Both the position numbers and the translations under genes were made by a program. Below, piece after piece: positions 22,456 through 31,397 of a stretch of 64,000 bases of DNA. Numbering within the stretch: the stretch's first letter is position 1; the number at the start of each line of letters is the position of its first letter. Location of the stretch: positions 1 to 64,000 of the forward strand of contig CAZDOO010000016.1 in NCBI GenBank assembly GCA_964507045.1, read 5' to 3'. Below the pieces are notes generated by a model. The model was not told where the DNA came from and made no database searches. It was given only the letters and a program-made list of their open reading frames with translations. Source of the stretch: UBA8199 sp964507045. Lineage in GTDB: Bacteria > Verrucomicrobiota > Verrucomicrobiia > Limisphaerales > UBA8199.

Positions 22456-23769
22456 TCAGAGTCCCAGCTTCTTGAACCGGTTCTTCACTTCCCGGAAATG
22501 GAAGTCCAGCGAGCAGCGGGCTTCCAGCTCGCCGCGCTTGAAGTATTTGGCAACCTCCGGGTCGGCCTTAAGCTGGCGGAGGAAGTCGGCGTCGGCGCGG
22601 CCGGCGTGTTTGGCCTGCCAGGTGTTCATGGCGTTGCGCTGGACCAGTTCGTAGGCCTGCTCGCGGGTGAGACCTTTGCGGATCAGGGCCAGCAGCACCG
22701 TCTGGGAGTTCCACAAACCAAGGGAGAGGTCGAGGTTGCGCCGCATGTTGGCCGGATAGACCAGCAGCCCCTCTACCAGCCGGGTCAGCGTGACGAGCAT
22801 GTAATCCAGCAGCGTGCAGGAATCGGGGAAGATGATGCGCTCGACGGAGCTGTGGCTGATGTCGCGCTCGTGCCACAAGGCGACGTTTTCCAGCGCGGCG
22901 ACGGCGTTGCCGCGCAGCACGCGCGCCAGGCCGCTGAGCCGCTCGCTCGTGATGGGATTGCGCTTGTGCGGCATGGCGCTGGAGCCCTTCTGGCCTTTGG
23001 CAAAGAACTCTTCCGCCTCCAGCACTTCGGTGCGCTGCAAGTGCCGGAACTCGGTGGCCCAGCGCTCGATGCTCGCGCCCACCAGCGCCAGCGCGCCGAT
23101 GAACTCCGCGTGCAGGTCGCGCTGCACCACCTGGGTGGCAATCGGTGCCGGACGGAGCCCGAGCTTCCGGCATACGAAGGCTTCAATGCGCGGTGACAGA
23201 TGCGCGCTGGTGCCCACGGCGCCGGAAAGCTTGCCCACCGCAGCAGCCGCCCGCGCCGCCTGGAGCCGCTGCAAAGCGCGGCCGAATTCGTCATACATCA
23301 GCGCCAGCTTGAGGCCAAAGGTGGTCGGCTCGGCGTGGATGCCGTGGCTGCGCCCGATCATCGGCGTGAGGCGATACTTCTTGGCTTTGGCGGCCACAAC
23401 TTTGCGCAGCGCCTTGACGTCGGCGATGAGGATGTCCGCCGATTGCACCATTTGCACGGCGAAGGCGGTGTCCACGATGTCGCTGCTGGTCAGGCCGAAG
23501 TGGAGCCAGCGGCTGGCCGGCGCGCCGATGTTCTCGGCGACATTGGTCGTGAAGGCGATGACGTCGTGGTTGAGCGTGCGCTCCAGCTCCTTGCAGCGCT
23601 CCAGGCTGAAAGCCGCACGCCGCTTCATGCGCGCGAAATCCTTCCTGGGCATCAGCCTTTCGGCGCACAGCGCTTCGCTGGCCAGCAGTTCGATTTGGAG
23701 CCAGATCTCCAGCTTGCGTTGTTCGCTCCAGATTTCCCGCATGGCCGGGCGCGAGTAACGTTGAATCAT
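22456..23769 (-). CDS. purB: Adenylosuccinate lyase
   Basis: A 437-residue enzyme of the fumarase/aspartase superfamily. The FGLTSSDIVDTA block (about 91-102) carries the TSSD motif, and GSSAMPHKRNP (about 262-272) is the family signature loop with the catalytic Ser. The start RYSRPAMREIWSEQRKLEIW is typical of bacterial PurB. It catalyses two steps of purine synthesis, splitting SAICAR and adenylosuccinate with release of fumarate. It stands alone, with a heptamer inverted repeat upstream. Confidence 0.95.
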   Translation of the reverse strand: MIQRYSRPAMREIWSEQRKLEIWLQIELLASEALCAERLMPRKDFARMKRRAAFSLERCKELERTLNHDVIAFTTNVAENIGAPASRWLHFGLTSSDIVDTAFAVQMVQSADILIADVKALRKVVAAKAKKYRLTPMIGRSHGIHAEPTTFGLKLALMYDEFGRALQRLQAARAAAAVGKLSGAVGTSAHLSPRIEAFVCRKLGLRPAPIATQVVQRDLHAEFIGALALVGASIERWATEFRHLQRTEVLEAEEFFAKGQKGSSAMPHKRNPITSERLSGLARVLRGNAVAALENVALWHERDISHSSVERIIFPDSCTLLDYMLVTLTRLVEGLLVYPANMRRNLDLSLGLWNSQTVLLALIRKGLTREQAYELVQRNAMNTWQAKHAGRADADFLRQLKADPEVAKYFKRGELEARCSLDFHFREVKNRFKKLGL

Positions 23770-23824
23770 GGGCTGATCTTAGAAGGCGGGCATGGGGTTG
23801 TCGAGCAGGCTGCGGGGGAGGCGA

Positions 23825-23931
23825 TGGTGGTGCGTGGTGCGTGCTGCGTGGTGCGCGAGGCGTGCGCATCGTTCTACGCCCCCGCCCACGCAATACGCAA
23901 CACGGACTACGCACCACACACCACGCCTACC
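23825..23931. repeat. Intergenic heptamer-type inverted repeat
   Basis: GTGCGTG-type units (23829-23858) face CGCAATA/CGCAACA/CGCACCA units (23890-23925), about 7 nt per unit, so the region folds back on itself. Units match those inside the TPR gene (CGCAACA). It fills the gap between the starts of the purB transcript and the 3' end of the rhomboid gene. Confidence 0.7.
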
Positions 23932-24811
23932 GCCTCCCCATTTTCTCGCGCGCGGTCTCCAGGATGCGGCGCTCGCGCTCGGTCAGGCTTTGGATGCCGT
24001 GGGCGGAAATCTTGTCCAGGATCGGGTCCACCTCTTTGCTCAGGAATTCCTCGGGCGGCAGATCCTCGTCCGCGACCGCACTGCCTTGCCCCCAGCCCGC
24101 GGAGGTCCGGCGGGGAGTCTTGACCAGCAGGCGCAGCGATGGCCGTTGACGGCGCTGGAAGCGCGGCCAATGCCAGCGCCACCGGGTGGCAAGACTCACG
24201 AACACGATGCCCGTAACCATGCCGCCCAAGTGGGCGGCGTGGGCAATGTTGTCCGCTGGGAAGAGAATCCCAAACACGGCCAGCAGCGCGCTGAACAGCA
24301 ACAGGAACTTGGCTCGCATGTTCACTGGAATGATGAAGAACAGCAACAGCATCAGGGGCCGCTCCGGATACAGCGTGGCAAAGGCGGCGACCAGTCCGAA
24401 GGCACCCGCCGACGCGCCGACCACCGGCGCCGCGAAGGCGCCGTTCAGCAGGACACCCGCCAGTGCCTGGAAGAGCCCGCCGATCACGCCGCTGCCGAAG
24501 AAGAGCGCCAGGAACCTCCGCCAGCCCATCGCTTCCTCGATCGCCCGGCCAAAGACGTAGATCGCCCAGCAGTTGAGCAGCAAATGGAGCAGTCCCCCGT
24601 GCAGGAACTGGTATGTCAGCAACTGCCACACAAAACCGCGCCCCAGCCCGAACACGCTCAAGGCCAGATAGCGGTTGACCGGGAAGTCCGAGAAGCGGTA
24701 CAGGACGTTTTGGAGGACGAACGCAAGCACGTTCACCACCAACAACACCACCGTCGCCGACCAGGGCGAACCAAACCCCGGCTGGCGCATATAGTGACGG
24801 TCCTCAAGCAT
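23927..24811 (-). CDS. Rhomboid-family intramembrane serine protease
   Basis: A 294-residue protein with about six membrane helices. Rhomboid hallmarks: LLTYQFLHGGLLHLLLNCWAI (helix 2, with the conserved His/Asn), GASAGAFGL containing the catalytic Ser, and IAHAAHLGGMVTG containing the catalytic His. The C-terminal 80 residues are soluble, basic and then acidic (EEFLSKEVDPILDKIS), as in many bacterial rhomboids. It would cleave membrane proteins within the bilayer; the substrate is unknown. Ser, His and the helix 2 Asn are all present, so it should be active. Confidence 0.9.
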   Translation of the reverse strand: MLEDRHYMRQPGFGSPWSATVVLLVVNVLAFVLQNVLYRFSDFPVNRYLALSVFGLGRGFVWQLLTYQFLHGGLLHLLLNCWAIYVFGRAIEEAMGWRRFLALFFGSGVIGGLFQALAGVLLNGAFAAPVVGASAGAFGLVAAFATLYPERPLMLLLFFIIPVNMRAKFLLLFSALLAVFGILFPADNIAHAAHLGGMVTGIVFVSLATRWRWHWPRFQRRQRPSLRLLVKTPRRTSAGWGQGSAVADEDLPPEEFLSKEVDPILDKISAHGIQSLTERERRILETAREKMGRR

Positions 24812-24891
24812 ATCGTCTCATTGTGAACCTAGTCGCAGCAGGGTGGTTTTTCAAACTGGGTTTGACGGCCCGGCAGATTGAACGGCCGGTG

Positions 24892-25842
24892 TTACGCCTC
24901 CGGCCGCACCGAGATACCCCGAGCCTCGACGCTTAGCTTGCCGCCGGATTCACTCACCACCAGCGTTCGGATGTCGGGGCGGAGGCCCGCGATAGCTTCG
25001 TGGCCGGCGCGGCCGCGCGTCAGCAGGGCCGTGGAGAGGGCATCGGTCTCCGTGGCCGACGGCAGGACCACCGCGGCCAGGACCGTGCCCTGAGCCGGTT
25101 CGCCGGTGCGCGGATCCAGGATGTGGCCGAACGTCCTTCCGGCCACCTGGAAGTGATTTCCCCAAACGGCGGACACTGACATCGCCTCGTCCCGCAGCGG
25201 CACAGTGGCCAGCAGCATCGGCGGCGTGTCCGGCGAGGGTGAAGGAGTCTCGATGGCAATCCTCCAGCATTCTTCGCCTGGAGGGCTGCCAATTGCCTGC
25301 ACGGTGCTGGTGCCACCGTGGAAGAGGGCGCTGCTGACGCCCGCTTCGCGCAGCACTTCCGCCCCCCGTTCGACAGCGTATCCCTTGCCGATAGCGCCCA
25401 AGTCCAGCATCACGCCCTCGCGGGCGAACTGCACCGTGAAGCCGTCCGGGTCCAACCGCACCAGGCCCATGCCCACTTTCGCGCGGGCTTCAGCGACCTC
25501 CTCGGGACGGGGCAGGCGCCCGTCGCCGCCCATGAACCCCCAGCACCGGACCAGCGGGGCAACGGTGATGTCAAACGCGCCGCCGCTTTCCGCGTGGAGC
25601 TTCTGCGCCTGCTGCAACAAGGCAAACACCTCCGGTGTGACCCGCACAGGCTCGCGCGCAGCGCGCGCGTTAAGGTGGGCAATCTCGCTGGTGGGGCGAA
25701 ACAGGCTCAGGCGCGCCTCCAGTTCCTGGACCAACCGCAGCGCTTCCTCGCCCGCCGCCCGCAACGCCGGGGCGTTGTCCCCGTGCAACACAATCTCGAA
25801 CCGCGTCGCCATCGCGTGGCAGGCAAGCGTGACGGGGGGCAT
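24892..25842 (-). CDS. apbE: FAD:protein FMN transferase (ApbE)
   Basis: A 316-residue ApbE protein. Motifs: HAMATRFEIVLHG at the start, LNARAAREPVRVTPEVF, GGAFDITVAPLVRCWGF, LDLGAIGKGYAVERG (flavin binding) and GHILDPRTGEP, followed by a Thr/Asp cluster SATETDALSTALL that binds magnesium. It attaches FMN covalently to Thr of Na+-pumping NQR/Rnf-type or related flavoproteins. The start is placed at ATG 25842: the further upstream frame (to 25899) only translates the adjoining heptamer repeat. No signal peptide is evident from this start. Confidence 0.92.
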   Translation of the reverse strand: MPPVTLACHAMATRFEIVLHGDNAPALRAAGEEALRLVQELEARLSLFRPTSEIAHLNARAAREPVRVTPEVFALLQQAQKLHAESGGAFDITVAPLVRCWGFMGGDGRLPRPEEVAEARAKVGMGLVRLDPDGFTVQFAREGVMLDLGAIGKGYAVERGAEVLREAGVSSALFHGGTSTVQAIGSPPGEECWRIAIETPSPSPDTPPMLLATVPLRDEAMSVSAVWGNHFQVAGRTFGHILDPRTGEPAQGTVLAAVVLPSATETDALSTALLTRGRAGHEAIAGLRPDIRTLVVSESGGKLSVEARGISVRPEA

Positions 25843-25844
25843 GG

Positions 25845-25926
25845 GGGAGGGGTGATGGAGTGATGGGGTGACGGGGTGATGGAGTGATGAAATCACCACT
25901 CCATTACTCCACTACTCCATCCCTCC
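25845..25926. repeat. Intergenic heptamer-type inverted repeat
   Basis: GGTGATGGAGTGATG-type units (25850-25889) face CACCACTCCATTACTCC-type units (25893-25922). The hairpin lies directly before the apbE start, and readthrough of it produces the false N-terminal extension of that frame. Confidence 0.7.
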
Positions 25927-25939
25927 GTTGTACTTCCGC

Positions 25940-27316
25940 TTAGGACTGCGGCAGCGTGCCGTAGGTAATGGGCGTCACCTCGGTGCCGCTGCCGGTCGTG
26001 ATCTTGCGGGTCTTCTCGTCGAACAGGCAGGCGACCTTCAGGCGTTCGGACATCTCGGCCAGCGAGATGACGGTCTGCACCCGAATGGCCAGCTCGATGT
26101 CCGCGTTGGGCTGCTTGCCGGAGCGGATGCAGTCGAACCAGTTCTTCTCGTGGACGCGAATTTCCTCGGGCTGGAGGTTGGCGAAGTTCTCGGGATCAAT
26201 CTCGTCGCCGAACTCGCGCTGCGGCAGGAGGTTGACCTTGCCGCCCGTGGCATCAATGTCGAGGTTGGCTTTGTGGCCGAAGAGGCTGGTGCCGGGCGTC
26301 GAGCCGTTCACCGTGCAGCACGTCACCATCAGCACAAAGCCGCTCGGGAACTCGGCGAGCAATTGCGCATGCTCGGGAATCTCCCGCTCGGGAGTGCCGG
26401 GCACGTTCTTATCAATGTGGACGTTGTGGGTGCCGATCGAGACCACGCGCACGGGGAACTCGGGGTTGCCGGTAGCCAGCATGACCGGGTGGACCTTGTG
26501 GGGTGCCAGGTCGCCCAGCGGGCCGGCGCAATAGCGGTAATACTTGCGCCAGCGGTGGAACTGCTCAGCGCTGAAGGCGTCGCGCTGCTTCACGGGCCCC
26601 AGCCAGCGCTCCCAGTCAATGTTCTCCGCCTTGGTTTCGTTTTCGATCAGGTAGTTCCATTCGCCGTTCAAACTGTTGCGCGAATACCACGCCTGGCCCC
26701 AGACCAGCGTGCCGATCTTGCCGGCCTTGATCAGCTCAGCGCACTTGTGATAACCGCCGGCCGAGCAGCCCTGCGAGCCGACCTGGAAGACCTTCTTGCT
26801 GGCCTTCACCTTGTCATACACCTGGAACGCCTCGCCCAGGTAGCGCGTCAGCGGCTTCTCGCAATAAACGTGCCGGCCCGTGTCCAGCGAATCGAGCGTC
26901 ATCTGCGCGTGCAAGGGGTCGTGCGTGGCGATCAGCACCGCGTCAACGTCCTTGCGCTCCAGCAGCTTGCGGTAATCCACATACACATCCGCATCCTTCA
27001 AGTTGGCCTTGGCCTTGGCAAAATCGCGGCGCTTGTTGAACACGTCGCACGCCGCGGTGATGACGGTGTTGTTCTCGTTGGCCTTGTCCTGGATGCCGGT
27101 CAGGTGGTTCTGGCCGATGCCGAAGCCGACGCCGATGACGGCGACCTGGATGCGGTTGTTGGCCCCGGCGACGTTGGCCGAGGGAGCCTGATTCTGGCCA
27201 TAGACCGGCGCGCGCAACAAAGGCGTGGCGGCAACCGCGGCGGCGGCAGTGGCAGTTTTCTTGAGAAAGTCCCGGCGCGGCAGGGCGGCGGACGGAAGAG
27301 TAGCGTTGTTATCCAT
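25940..27316 (-). CDS. Tat-exported Gfo/Idh/MocA-family oxidoreductase
   Basis: A 458-residue protein. ATG 27316 gives a twin-arginine signal (LPRRDFLKKTATAAAAVAA), so it is exported folded with its cofactor. The Rossmann motif is VAVIGVGFGIGQNH. Family motifs CEKPLTRYLGEAF and HDPLHAQMTLDSL follow, then the C-terminal substrate domain. It probably oxidises or epimerises a sugar or cyclitol with bound NAD(P). The upstream frame extends another 46 residues without homology and is not used. It neighbours ApbE and lol genes without obvious functional link. Confidence 0.9.
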   Translation of the reverse strand: MDNNATLPSAALPRRDFLKKTATAAAAVAATPLLRAPVYGQNQAPSANVAGANNRIQVAVIGVGFGIGQNHLTGIQDKANENNTVITAACDVFNKRRDFAKAKANLKDADVYVDYRKLLERKDVDAVLIATHDPLHAQMTLDSLDTGRHVYCEKPLTRYLGEAFQVYDKVKASKKVFQVGSQGCSAGGYHKCAELIKAGKIGTLVWGQAWYSRNSLNGEWNYLIENETKAENIDWERWLGPVKQRDAFSAEQFHRWRKYYRYCAGPLGDLAPHKVHPVMLATGNPEFPVRVVSIGTHNVHIDKNVPGTPEREIPEHAQLLAEFPSGFVLMVTCCTVNGSTPGTSLFGHKANLDIDATGGKVNLLPQREFGDEIDPENFANLQPEEIRVHEKNWFDCIRSGKQPNADIELAIRVQTVISLAEMSERLKVACLFDEKTRKITTGSGTEVTPITYGTLPQS

Positions 27317-27450
27317 AAAATGATTTATCAGTGCGTTCTTTATCACAGCAATAAGTGGACGAAGACTATCGCAAAGGCATTCAGGGTCAATACCGCAAAG
27401 CCGGTGTTTGTGGCTCTCCTTGGTTGCCCGTGGCGGAGCGGGACGACAGG

Positions 27451-28137
27451 TCAAACGGGGCCGTCAACGACCTGCCCGTCCACTAACTCCACCACTTTGG
27501 GGGCACGGGCCGCGACGCGGGCGTCGTGGGTGGCCATGATGAGCGTGGTCTGCTTCTCGTCGCGCAGGGCGCAGAGGAGTTCGATGATCTCTTCGCCGGT
27601 GTGCGAGTCGAGGTTGCCGGTGGGCTCATCGGCGAGGATGAGGTCGGGCTGGTTGATCATCGCGCGGGCAATGGCCACGCGCTGCTGTTCGCCGCCCGAA
27701 AGCTCGTAGGGTTTGTGCTCGACGCGCTCCTGGAGGCCGACGCGCGCGAGCAATTCGCGGCCGCGGGCCTCGGCTTCAGGCGCAGGCGTGCGCGCCATGC
27801 GAGCCGGGAGGCAGACGTTTTCCAGGGCATCAAGTTCCGGCAGCAGGTAATAGGCCTGGAAGATGAAGCCCACCTCTTTGCTGCGCAGCCGGGCGAGGTC
27901 CAGGCGCCCGAGCGTGGCGAGGTCGCGACCGGCCAGCAGCACTTGCCCCTGGTTGGGCGTGTCGAGGCCCCCCAGCAGGTGCAGCAGGGTGCTCTTGCCG
28001 GCGCCGGACGCGCCGCGCAGCGCGAGAAATTCGCCGCGGCGCACTTCCAGGTCCACGCCCCGCAGCACCTCCAGCGAGCGCTGGCCCAGCGTGTAGGTCT
28101 TGTGCAGGCCGGTGGCCGAAAGCAGCACCTCACTCAT
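27451..28137 (-). CDS. lolD: LolD-like ABC ATPase of lipoprotein release
   Basis: A 228-residue ATPase: Walker A GASGAGKST, Q-loop FIFQAYYLLPELDALENV, signature YELSGGEQQRVAIARA, Walker B LILADEPTGNLD, H-loop IMATHD. Length and the FQAYYLLPE segment fit the LolD/MacB-type group. It overlaps the permease gene by 8 bases, so the two are translated together. It would drive transfer of lipoproteins from the inner membrane to a periplasmic carrier. A LolA-like protein is encoded at 32061. Confidence 0.9.
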   Translation of the reverse strand: MSEVLLSATGLHKTYTLGQRSLEVLRGVDLEVRRGEFLALRGASGAGKSTLLHLLGGLDTPNQGQVLLAGRDLATLGRLDLARLRSKEVGFIFQAYYLLPELDALENVCLPARMARTPAPEAEARGRELLARVGLQERVEHKPYELSGGEQQRVAIARAMINQPDLILADEPTGNLDSHTGEEIIELLCALRDEKQTTLIMATHDARVAARAPKVVELVDGQVVDGPV

Positions 28138-29401
28138 AGCGCAACGCCTCCACCGGCTTGAGCCGGCCCGCCCGCCAGGCCGGGATGACGCCCCCCAGGA
28201 TACAAATGATCCAGGCGCTGCCGCAGATCAGCAGGATGTCCCGCCGAAAGATCAGCGCCGGCAATTCCGTAAAGCCGTAGACGGATTGGGGGAACAGCTC
28301 GAAGCCGGTCATGCGGTTCATGAAGTGCAGGAACTCGTTGCGGTAGCGCAGCGCCAGCATGCCCAGTCCATAGCCCGCCAGGTCGCCGATCGCGCCTACC
28401 AGCGCAGCCTGGCTCAGGAAGATCAGGCTGACCTGCAAGTCGGTGGCGCCCAGCGCCTTGAGCATCCCGATCTCGCGGGTCTTCTGCACCACAAATGTGA
28501 TCAGCGCGCTCAGGATGCACAGCGCCGCCACGATCATGATGAAGAAAAGCAAATAGAACATGACGTTCTTCTCGACGATTAGCGCGTCGAGCAGGCTGGC
28601 GTTGTCCTCCATCCAACTGCGGAACAGGTAATTGGGCCCCAGCGTTCGGGCCAACTCCTGCTCGACCGCCGGGGCCTGGTAGGGGTCGTGCAGCATCACC
28701 ATCAGCCCGTGCACGCTGTCATCCAGGTCGTAGAGGTCCTGTGCATCGCGCAGCGAGGTGACGATGAACGACACGTTGTATTCGAAGTAGCCGACATCGA
28801 AGATGCCGCGAACCTCGTACTCCGGCAGCACGGGCGCGGAGGCGTTTGGCTTCCTGCTGCTCTCCCGCCATTTCGCCAGCACGCTGGAGGAACCGATCTC
28901 GACGCGGTCGCCCACTTCCAGTCCCATATTCTCGGCAAAATTGGTCCCGATGAGCAGCCCACGGTCACTCACGTCGAACTTGCCGGCCACAATGCTCTTG
29001 GGCAGCACGCTCATATTCGACTCGGTCAGCGCCACAATGCCGCGCAGGTAGGGCGCGCCGACGCGGGGTTGGCCGCTGGCGGGCTCGGTCTGCACCAGCA
29101 CGGGGCCCAGGATGAATGGAGCGACCGCTCGGACGTTGCGGTTGGAGGCCACCGTGCGGGCCAGGGCGGCATAATCCTTCATCGTCTCGCCGCGGGGCAC
29201 GATCTTCAGGTGGGTGCTGAAGCCGAGAATCTTGTCGCGCAACTGCTTGTCGAAGCCGCTCATGACGCTGATGACGATGATCAGCACCGCGACGCCCAGC
29301 GTAACCCCCAGCACGGAAATCAACGTGATTACCGAGACGAAGGTCCTCTTGGGTCGCAGGTACCGCAGCGCCAGCAGCAACTCGAACGGCAACCGAGACA
29401 T
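28130..29401 (-). CDS. LolC/LolE-type lipoprotein release permease
   Basis: A 423-residue permease with the FtsX/MacB topology: one helix near the N-terminus (VLGVTLGVAVLIIVISVMSGF), a periplasmic domain of about 230 residues, then three helices at the C-terminus (ending ILGGVIPAWRAGRLKPVEALRYE, a family signature). ATG 29401 is the start, since FELLLALRYLRPKR follows at once as in other LolC/E proteins. It partners the overlapping LolD. Only one permease gene is present, so the complex may be a homodimer (LolF-like). Confidence 0.9.
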   Translation of the reverse strand: MSRLPFELLLALRYLRPKRTFVSVITLISVLGVTLGVAVLIIVISVMSGFDKQLRDKILGFSTHLKIVPRGETMKDYAALARTVASNRNVRAVAPFILGPVLVQTEPASGQPRVGAPYLRGIVALTESNMSVLPKSIVAGKFDVSDRGLLIGTNFAENMGLEVGDRVEIGSSSVLAKWRESSRKPNASAPVLPEYEVRGIFDVGYFEYNVSFIVTSLRDAQDLYDLDDSVHGLMVMLHDPYQAPAVEQELARTLGPNYLFRSWMEDNASLLDALIVEKNVMFYLLFFIMIVAALCILSALITFVVQKTREIGMLKALGATDLQVSLIFLSQAALVGAIGDLAGYGLGMLALRYRNEFLHFMNRMTGFELFPQSVYGFTELPALIFRRDILLICGSAWIICILGGVIPAWRAGRLKPVEALRYE

Positions 29402-29433
29402 GCGCCCGAAGCTAGAGGCCCGGGCGCGGGGTG

Positions 29434-30978
29434 TCAACGACTCATGGCTTCGACCTTCTCCAAGGGGCGGGCCAGGCTGGCGTTGCGGGCGCGGCCGGCG
29501 GCCCAGTTGCGCTGGGCGGCGACTTTCTCGGCCATGGTCTTGGCCAGCGGCACCGTCTGGCTCAGCGCGGCAAGCACATGCGCGGTGGCCAGCTCCTGCC
29601 TGGCGTAGAACGCGTCATAGAGCGCGCTGATGATCGCCTCTTCAATCTCGGCGCCGCTGAAGTCCGGGCTCGCCGCGGCGAGCGCCGCAAGGTCGAACGC
29701 GTCAGGGTTGCGATGGCGCTTGGCCAGGTGAATGCGGAAGATGTCGGCCCGCTCTTTATCGAGGGGCAGGTCCACGTAGAAGATTTCATCCAGCCGCCCT
29801 TTGCGGAGCAGTTCGGGCGGGAGCTGAGAGACCTCGTTGGCCGTGGCCACTACGAACACCGGCGCGCTCTTCTCCGAAAGCCAGGTTAGAAAGGTGCCGA
29901 ACACCCGGGCGGTCGTGCCGCCATCGGTCACCGCCGAACTGGCGGAGCCGCTGAACGCCTTGTCAATCTCATCCACCCACAGCACGGCCGGCGCGATGGA
30001 CTCCGCCACGGCGATGGCCCGGCGCACATTTTCCTCGGACGAGCCGACTAAGCTGCCGAACATGCGGCCCATATCGAAGCGCAGCAGCGGCAGTTGCCAG
30101 AGCCGCGAGACGGCCTTGGCGCACAGGCTCTTGCCACACCCCTGCACCCCGAGCAGCAGCACCCCTTTGGGCGCCGGCAGGCCAAACGCCTGCGCCTCGG
30201 CGGTGAACGCCACCGCGCGCTTGTTCACCCAATCCTTGAGCACGTTCAGGCCGCCTACGCTGTTGAAGTCCTCCTCGGCCTCGTAATACTCCAGCAGCCC
30301 GCTCTTGCGAATGATCTGCTGCTTCTCGGCGATAACCTCGCCGACGGCGTCGCCGCTGAGCCGCTGGTTCTTGACGATGATCTTGGCGAACACGTTCTCC
30401 GCCTCCCCCAGCGTCAGGCCCAGCGCCGCCCGCAATAGCCGCTCCCGGCCCTCCCCATCCAGCTCGACTTGCACCTGCGGCGACTCCTGCAGCTCCTCGA
30501 CCGCCTTGTCCAGCAACTCGCCCAACTCCTCCTTGTCCGGCTGGGGGAAGTTCAGCACGGTGATCTCCTTGTCCAGCTCCGCCGGTATCTCCATCACCGG
30601 CGAAACCAGCACGATGGTCTTCCGGCTGTTCTTGAGGTGGAGGGCGATATCCTTGAGGCGGCGAATGACGGCGAAGTTGCCCCGGGTCAGGAAGGGGTGG
30701 AAGTCCTTGAACAGAAAAATGGCCGGCTCGACCTGGTCAATTACCAGGTCCAGCGCGGCCAGCGGCTCCTTGGTGGCCGGGTTGCGGCCCTTCTGGGACT
30801 GGATGGAGGCGCCCGCCGGCACAAGGCCTGAACTATAAGTCCACTCGAACACCTTCTTCTGCCGCCGCATGGCAATCTCGACGAGTACCTTCTGCACCCG
30901 CATCTCCTCGCTGGTGATGACGTAAAGGATGGGGTAGCGGGCCCTAATTAGCGTCTCGATTTCGTTCTGGAAGTTCAT
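29434..30978 (-). CDS. Ycf46-like AAA+ ATPase
   Basis: A 514-residue ATPase related to chloroplast/cyanobacterial Ycf46. The N-terminal half (about 1-240: TLIRARYPILYVITSEEMRV, LFKDFHPFL) is the family-specific domain. The C-terminal AAA core has Walker A GVQGCGKSLCAKA, Walker B AVLWVDEIDKAFSG, and the arginine finger region LRKGRLDEIFYVDLP. Its role is poorly known; in cyanobacteria it has been linked to inorganic carbon or stress responses. A MITE-like element lies just upstream of its start. Confidence 0.9.
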   Translation of the reverse strand: MNFQNEIETLIRARYPILYVITSEEMRVQKVLVEIAMRRQKKVFEWTYSSGLVPAGASIQSQKGRNPATKEPLAALDLVIDQVEPAIFLFKDFHPFLTRGNFAVIRRLKDIALHLKNSRKTIVLVSPVMEIPAELDKEITVLNFPQPDKEELGELLDKAVEELQESPQVQVELDGEGRERLLRAALGLTLGEAENVFAKIIVKNQRLSGDAVGEVIAEKQQIIRKSGLLEYYEAEEDFNSVGGLNVLKDWVNKRAVAFTAEAQAFGLPAPKGVLLLGVQGCGKSLCAKAVSRLWQLPLLRFDMGRMFGSLVGSSEENVRRAIAVAESIAPAVLWVDEIDKAFSGSASSAVTDGGTTARVFGTFLTWLSEKSAPVFVVATANEVSQLPPELLRKGRLDEIFYVDLPLDKERADIFRIHLAKRHRNPDAFDLAALAAASPDFSGAEIEEAIISALYDAFYARQELATAHVLAALSQTVPLAKTMAEKVAAQRNWAAGRARNASLARPLEKVEAMSR

Positions 30979-30989
30979 GGTGAGAAATC

Positions 30990-31139
30990 AACCACAGATG
31001 GACACAGATGAACACAGATTTTCCCGGATTTGACTACAGGACATTCCGTTCCCACTCCAACCGGGGGGCTTGAGTTTCAAGATTAATCCGACCCTCAGTT
31101 TGGTGACGGGCAGGCAGTTGTCTGTGTCCATCTGTGGTT
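30990..31139. mobile_element. MITE-like element, copy 1
   Basis: Perfect 19-bp terminal inverted repeats AACCACAGATGGACACAGA (30990-31008) and TCTGTGTCCATCTGTGGTT (31121-31139) around a 112-bp core. The core segment GGACATTCCGTTCCCACTCC-AACCGGGGG is the reverse complement of one in the copy at 45717. No ORF is encoded, so it would need a transposase in trans. Confidence 0.75.
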
Positions 31140-31157
31140 AGTTGGGTTTGCCGGCAC

Positions 31158-31388
31158 CTAGCCGCCGAAGAAGCGCCGCCACCAGGCGCGCGCGGGCGGC
31201 GGGGGCAAGCCGCGAACTGACTCTTCCAACCGCCGGGCGATGGACGGCGGCACCGGCGTGTGCAGCGCGTCGTGGCGCAGCATTTCTTCCACGCTGGCGA
31301 ATTCCTGCGCGGAGGACGACTGCTTTTGCTGTTGCTCGGCCGCAAGCTGTTCCTGCTCCTGTGAAGTAAGTTTGGTCTGGCGTTTCAT
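31158..31388 (-). CDS. Small protein encoded after the ECF sigma factor
   Basis: A 76-residue protein of unknown family, hydrophilic, Gln-rich at the start (LTSQEQEQLAAEQQQKQ), then a predicted helix SVEEMLRHDALHTPVPPSIARRLEESV and a Trp/Phe-rich end WWRRFFGG that could touch the membrane. It follows the sigma gene by 9 bases, so it is co-transcribed and might modulate the sigma factor or be a short anti-sigma-like partner. No membrane helix or zinc motif typical of anti-sigma factors is seen. Confidence 0.6.
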   Translation of the reverse strand: MKRQTKLTSQEQEQLAAEQQQKQSSSAQEFASVEEMLRHDALHTPVPPSIARRLEESVRGLPPPPARAWWRRFFGG

Positions 31389-31397
31389 GTTTCGACC

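Noticed and set aside
25843..25899. Nineteen extra N-terminal residues of ApbE
   Set aside because: They translate the heptamer inverted repeat (TPSLHHPS type sequence) and precede the family's natural start.
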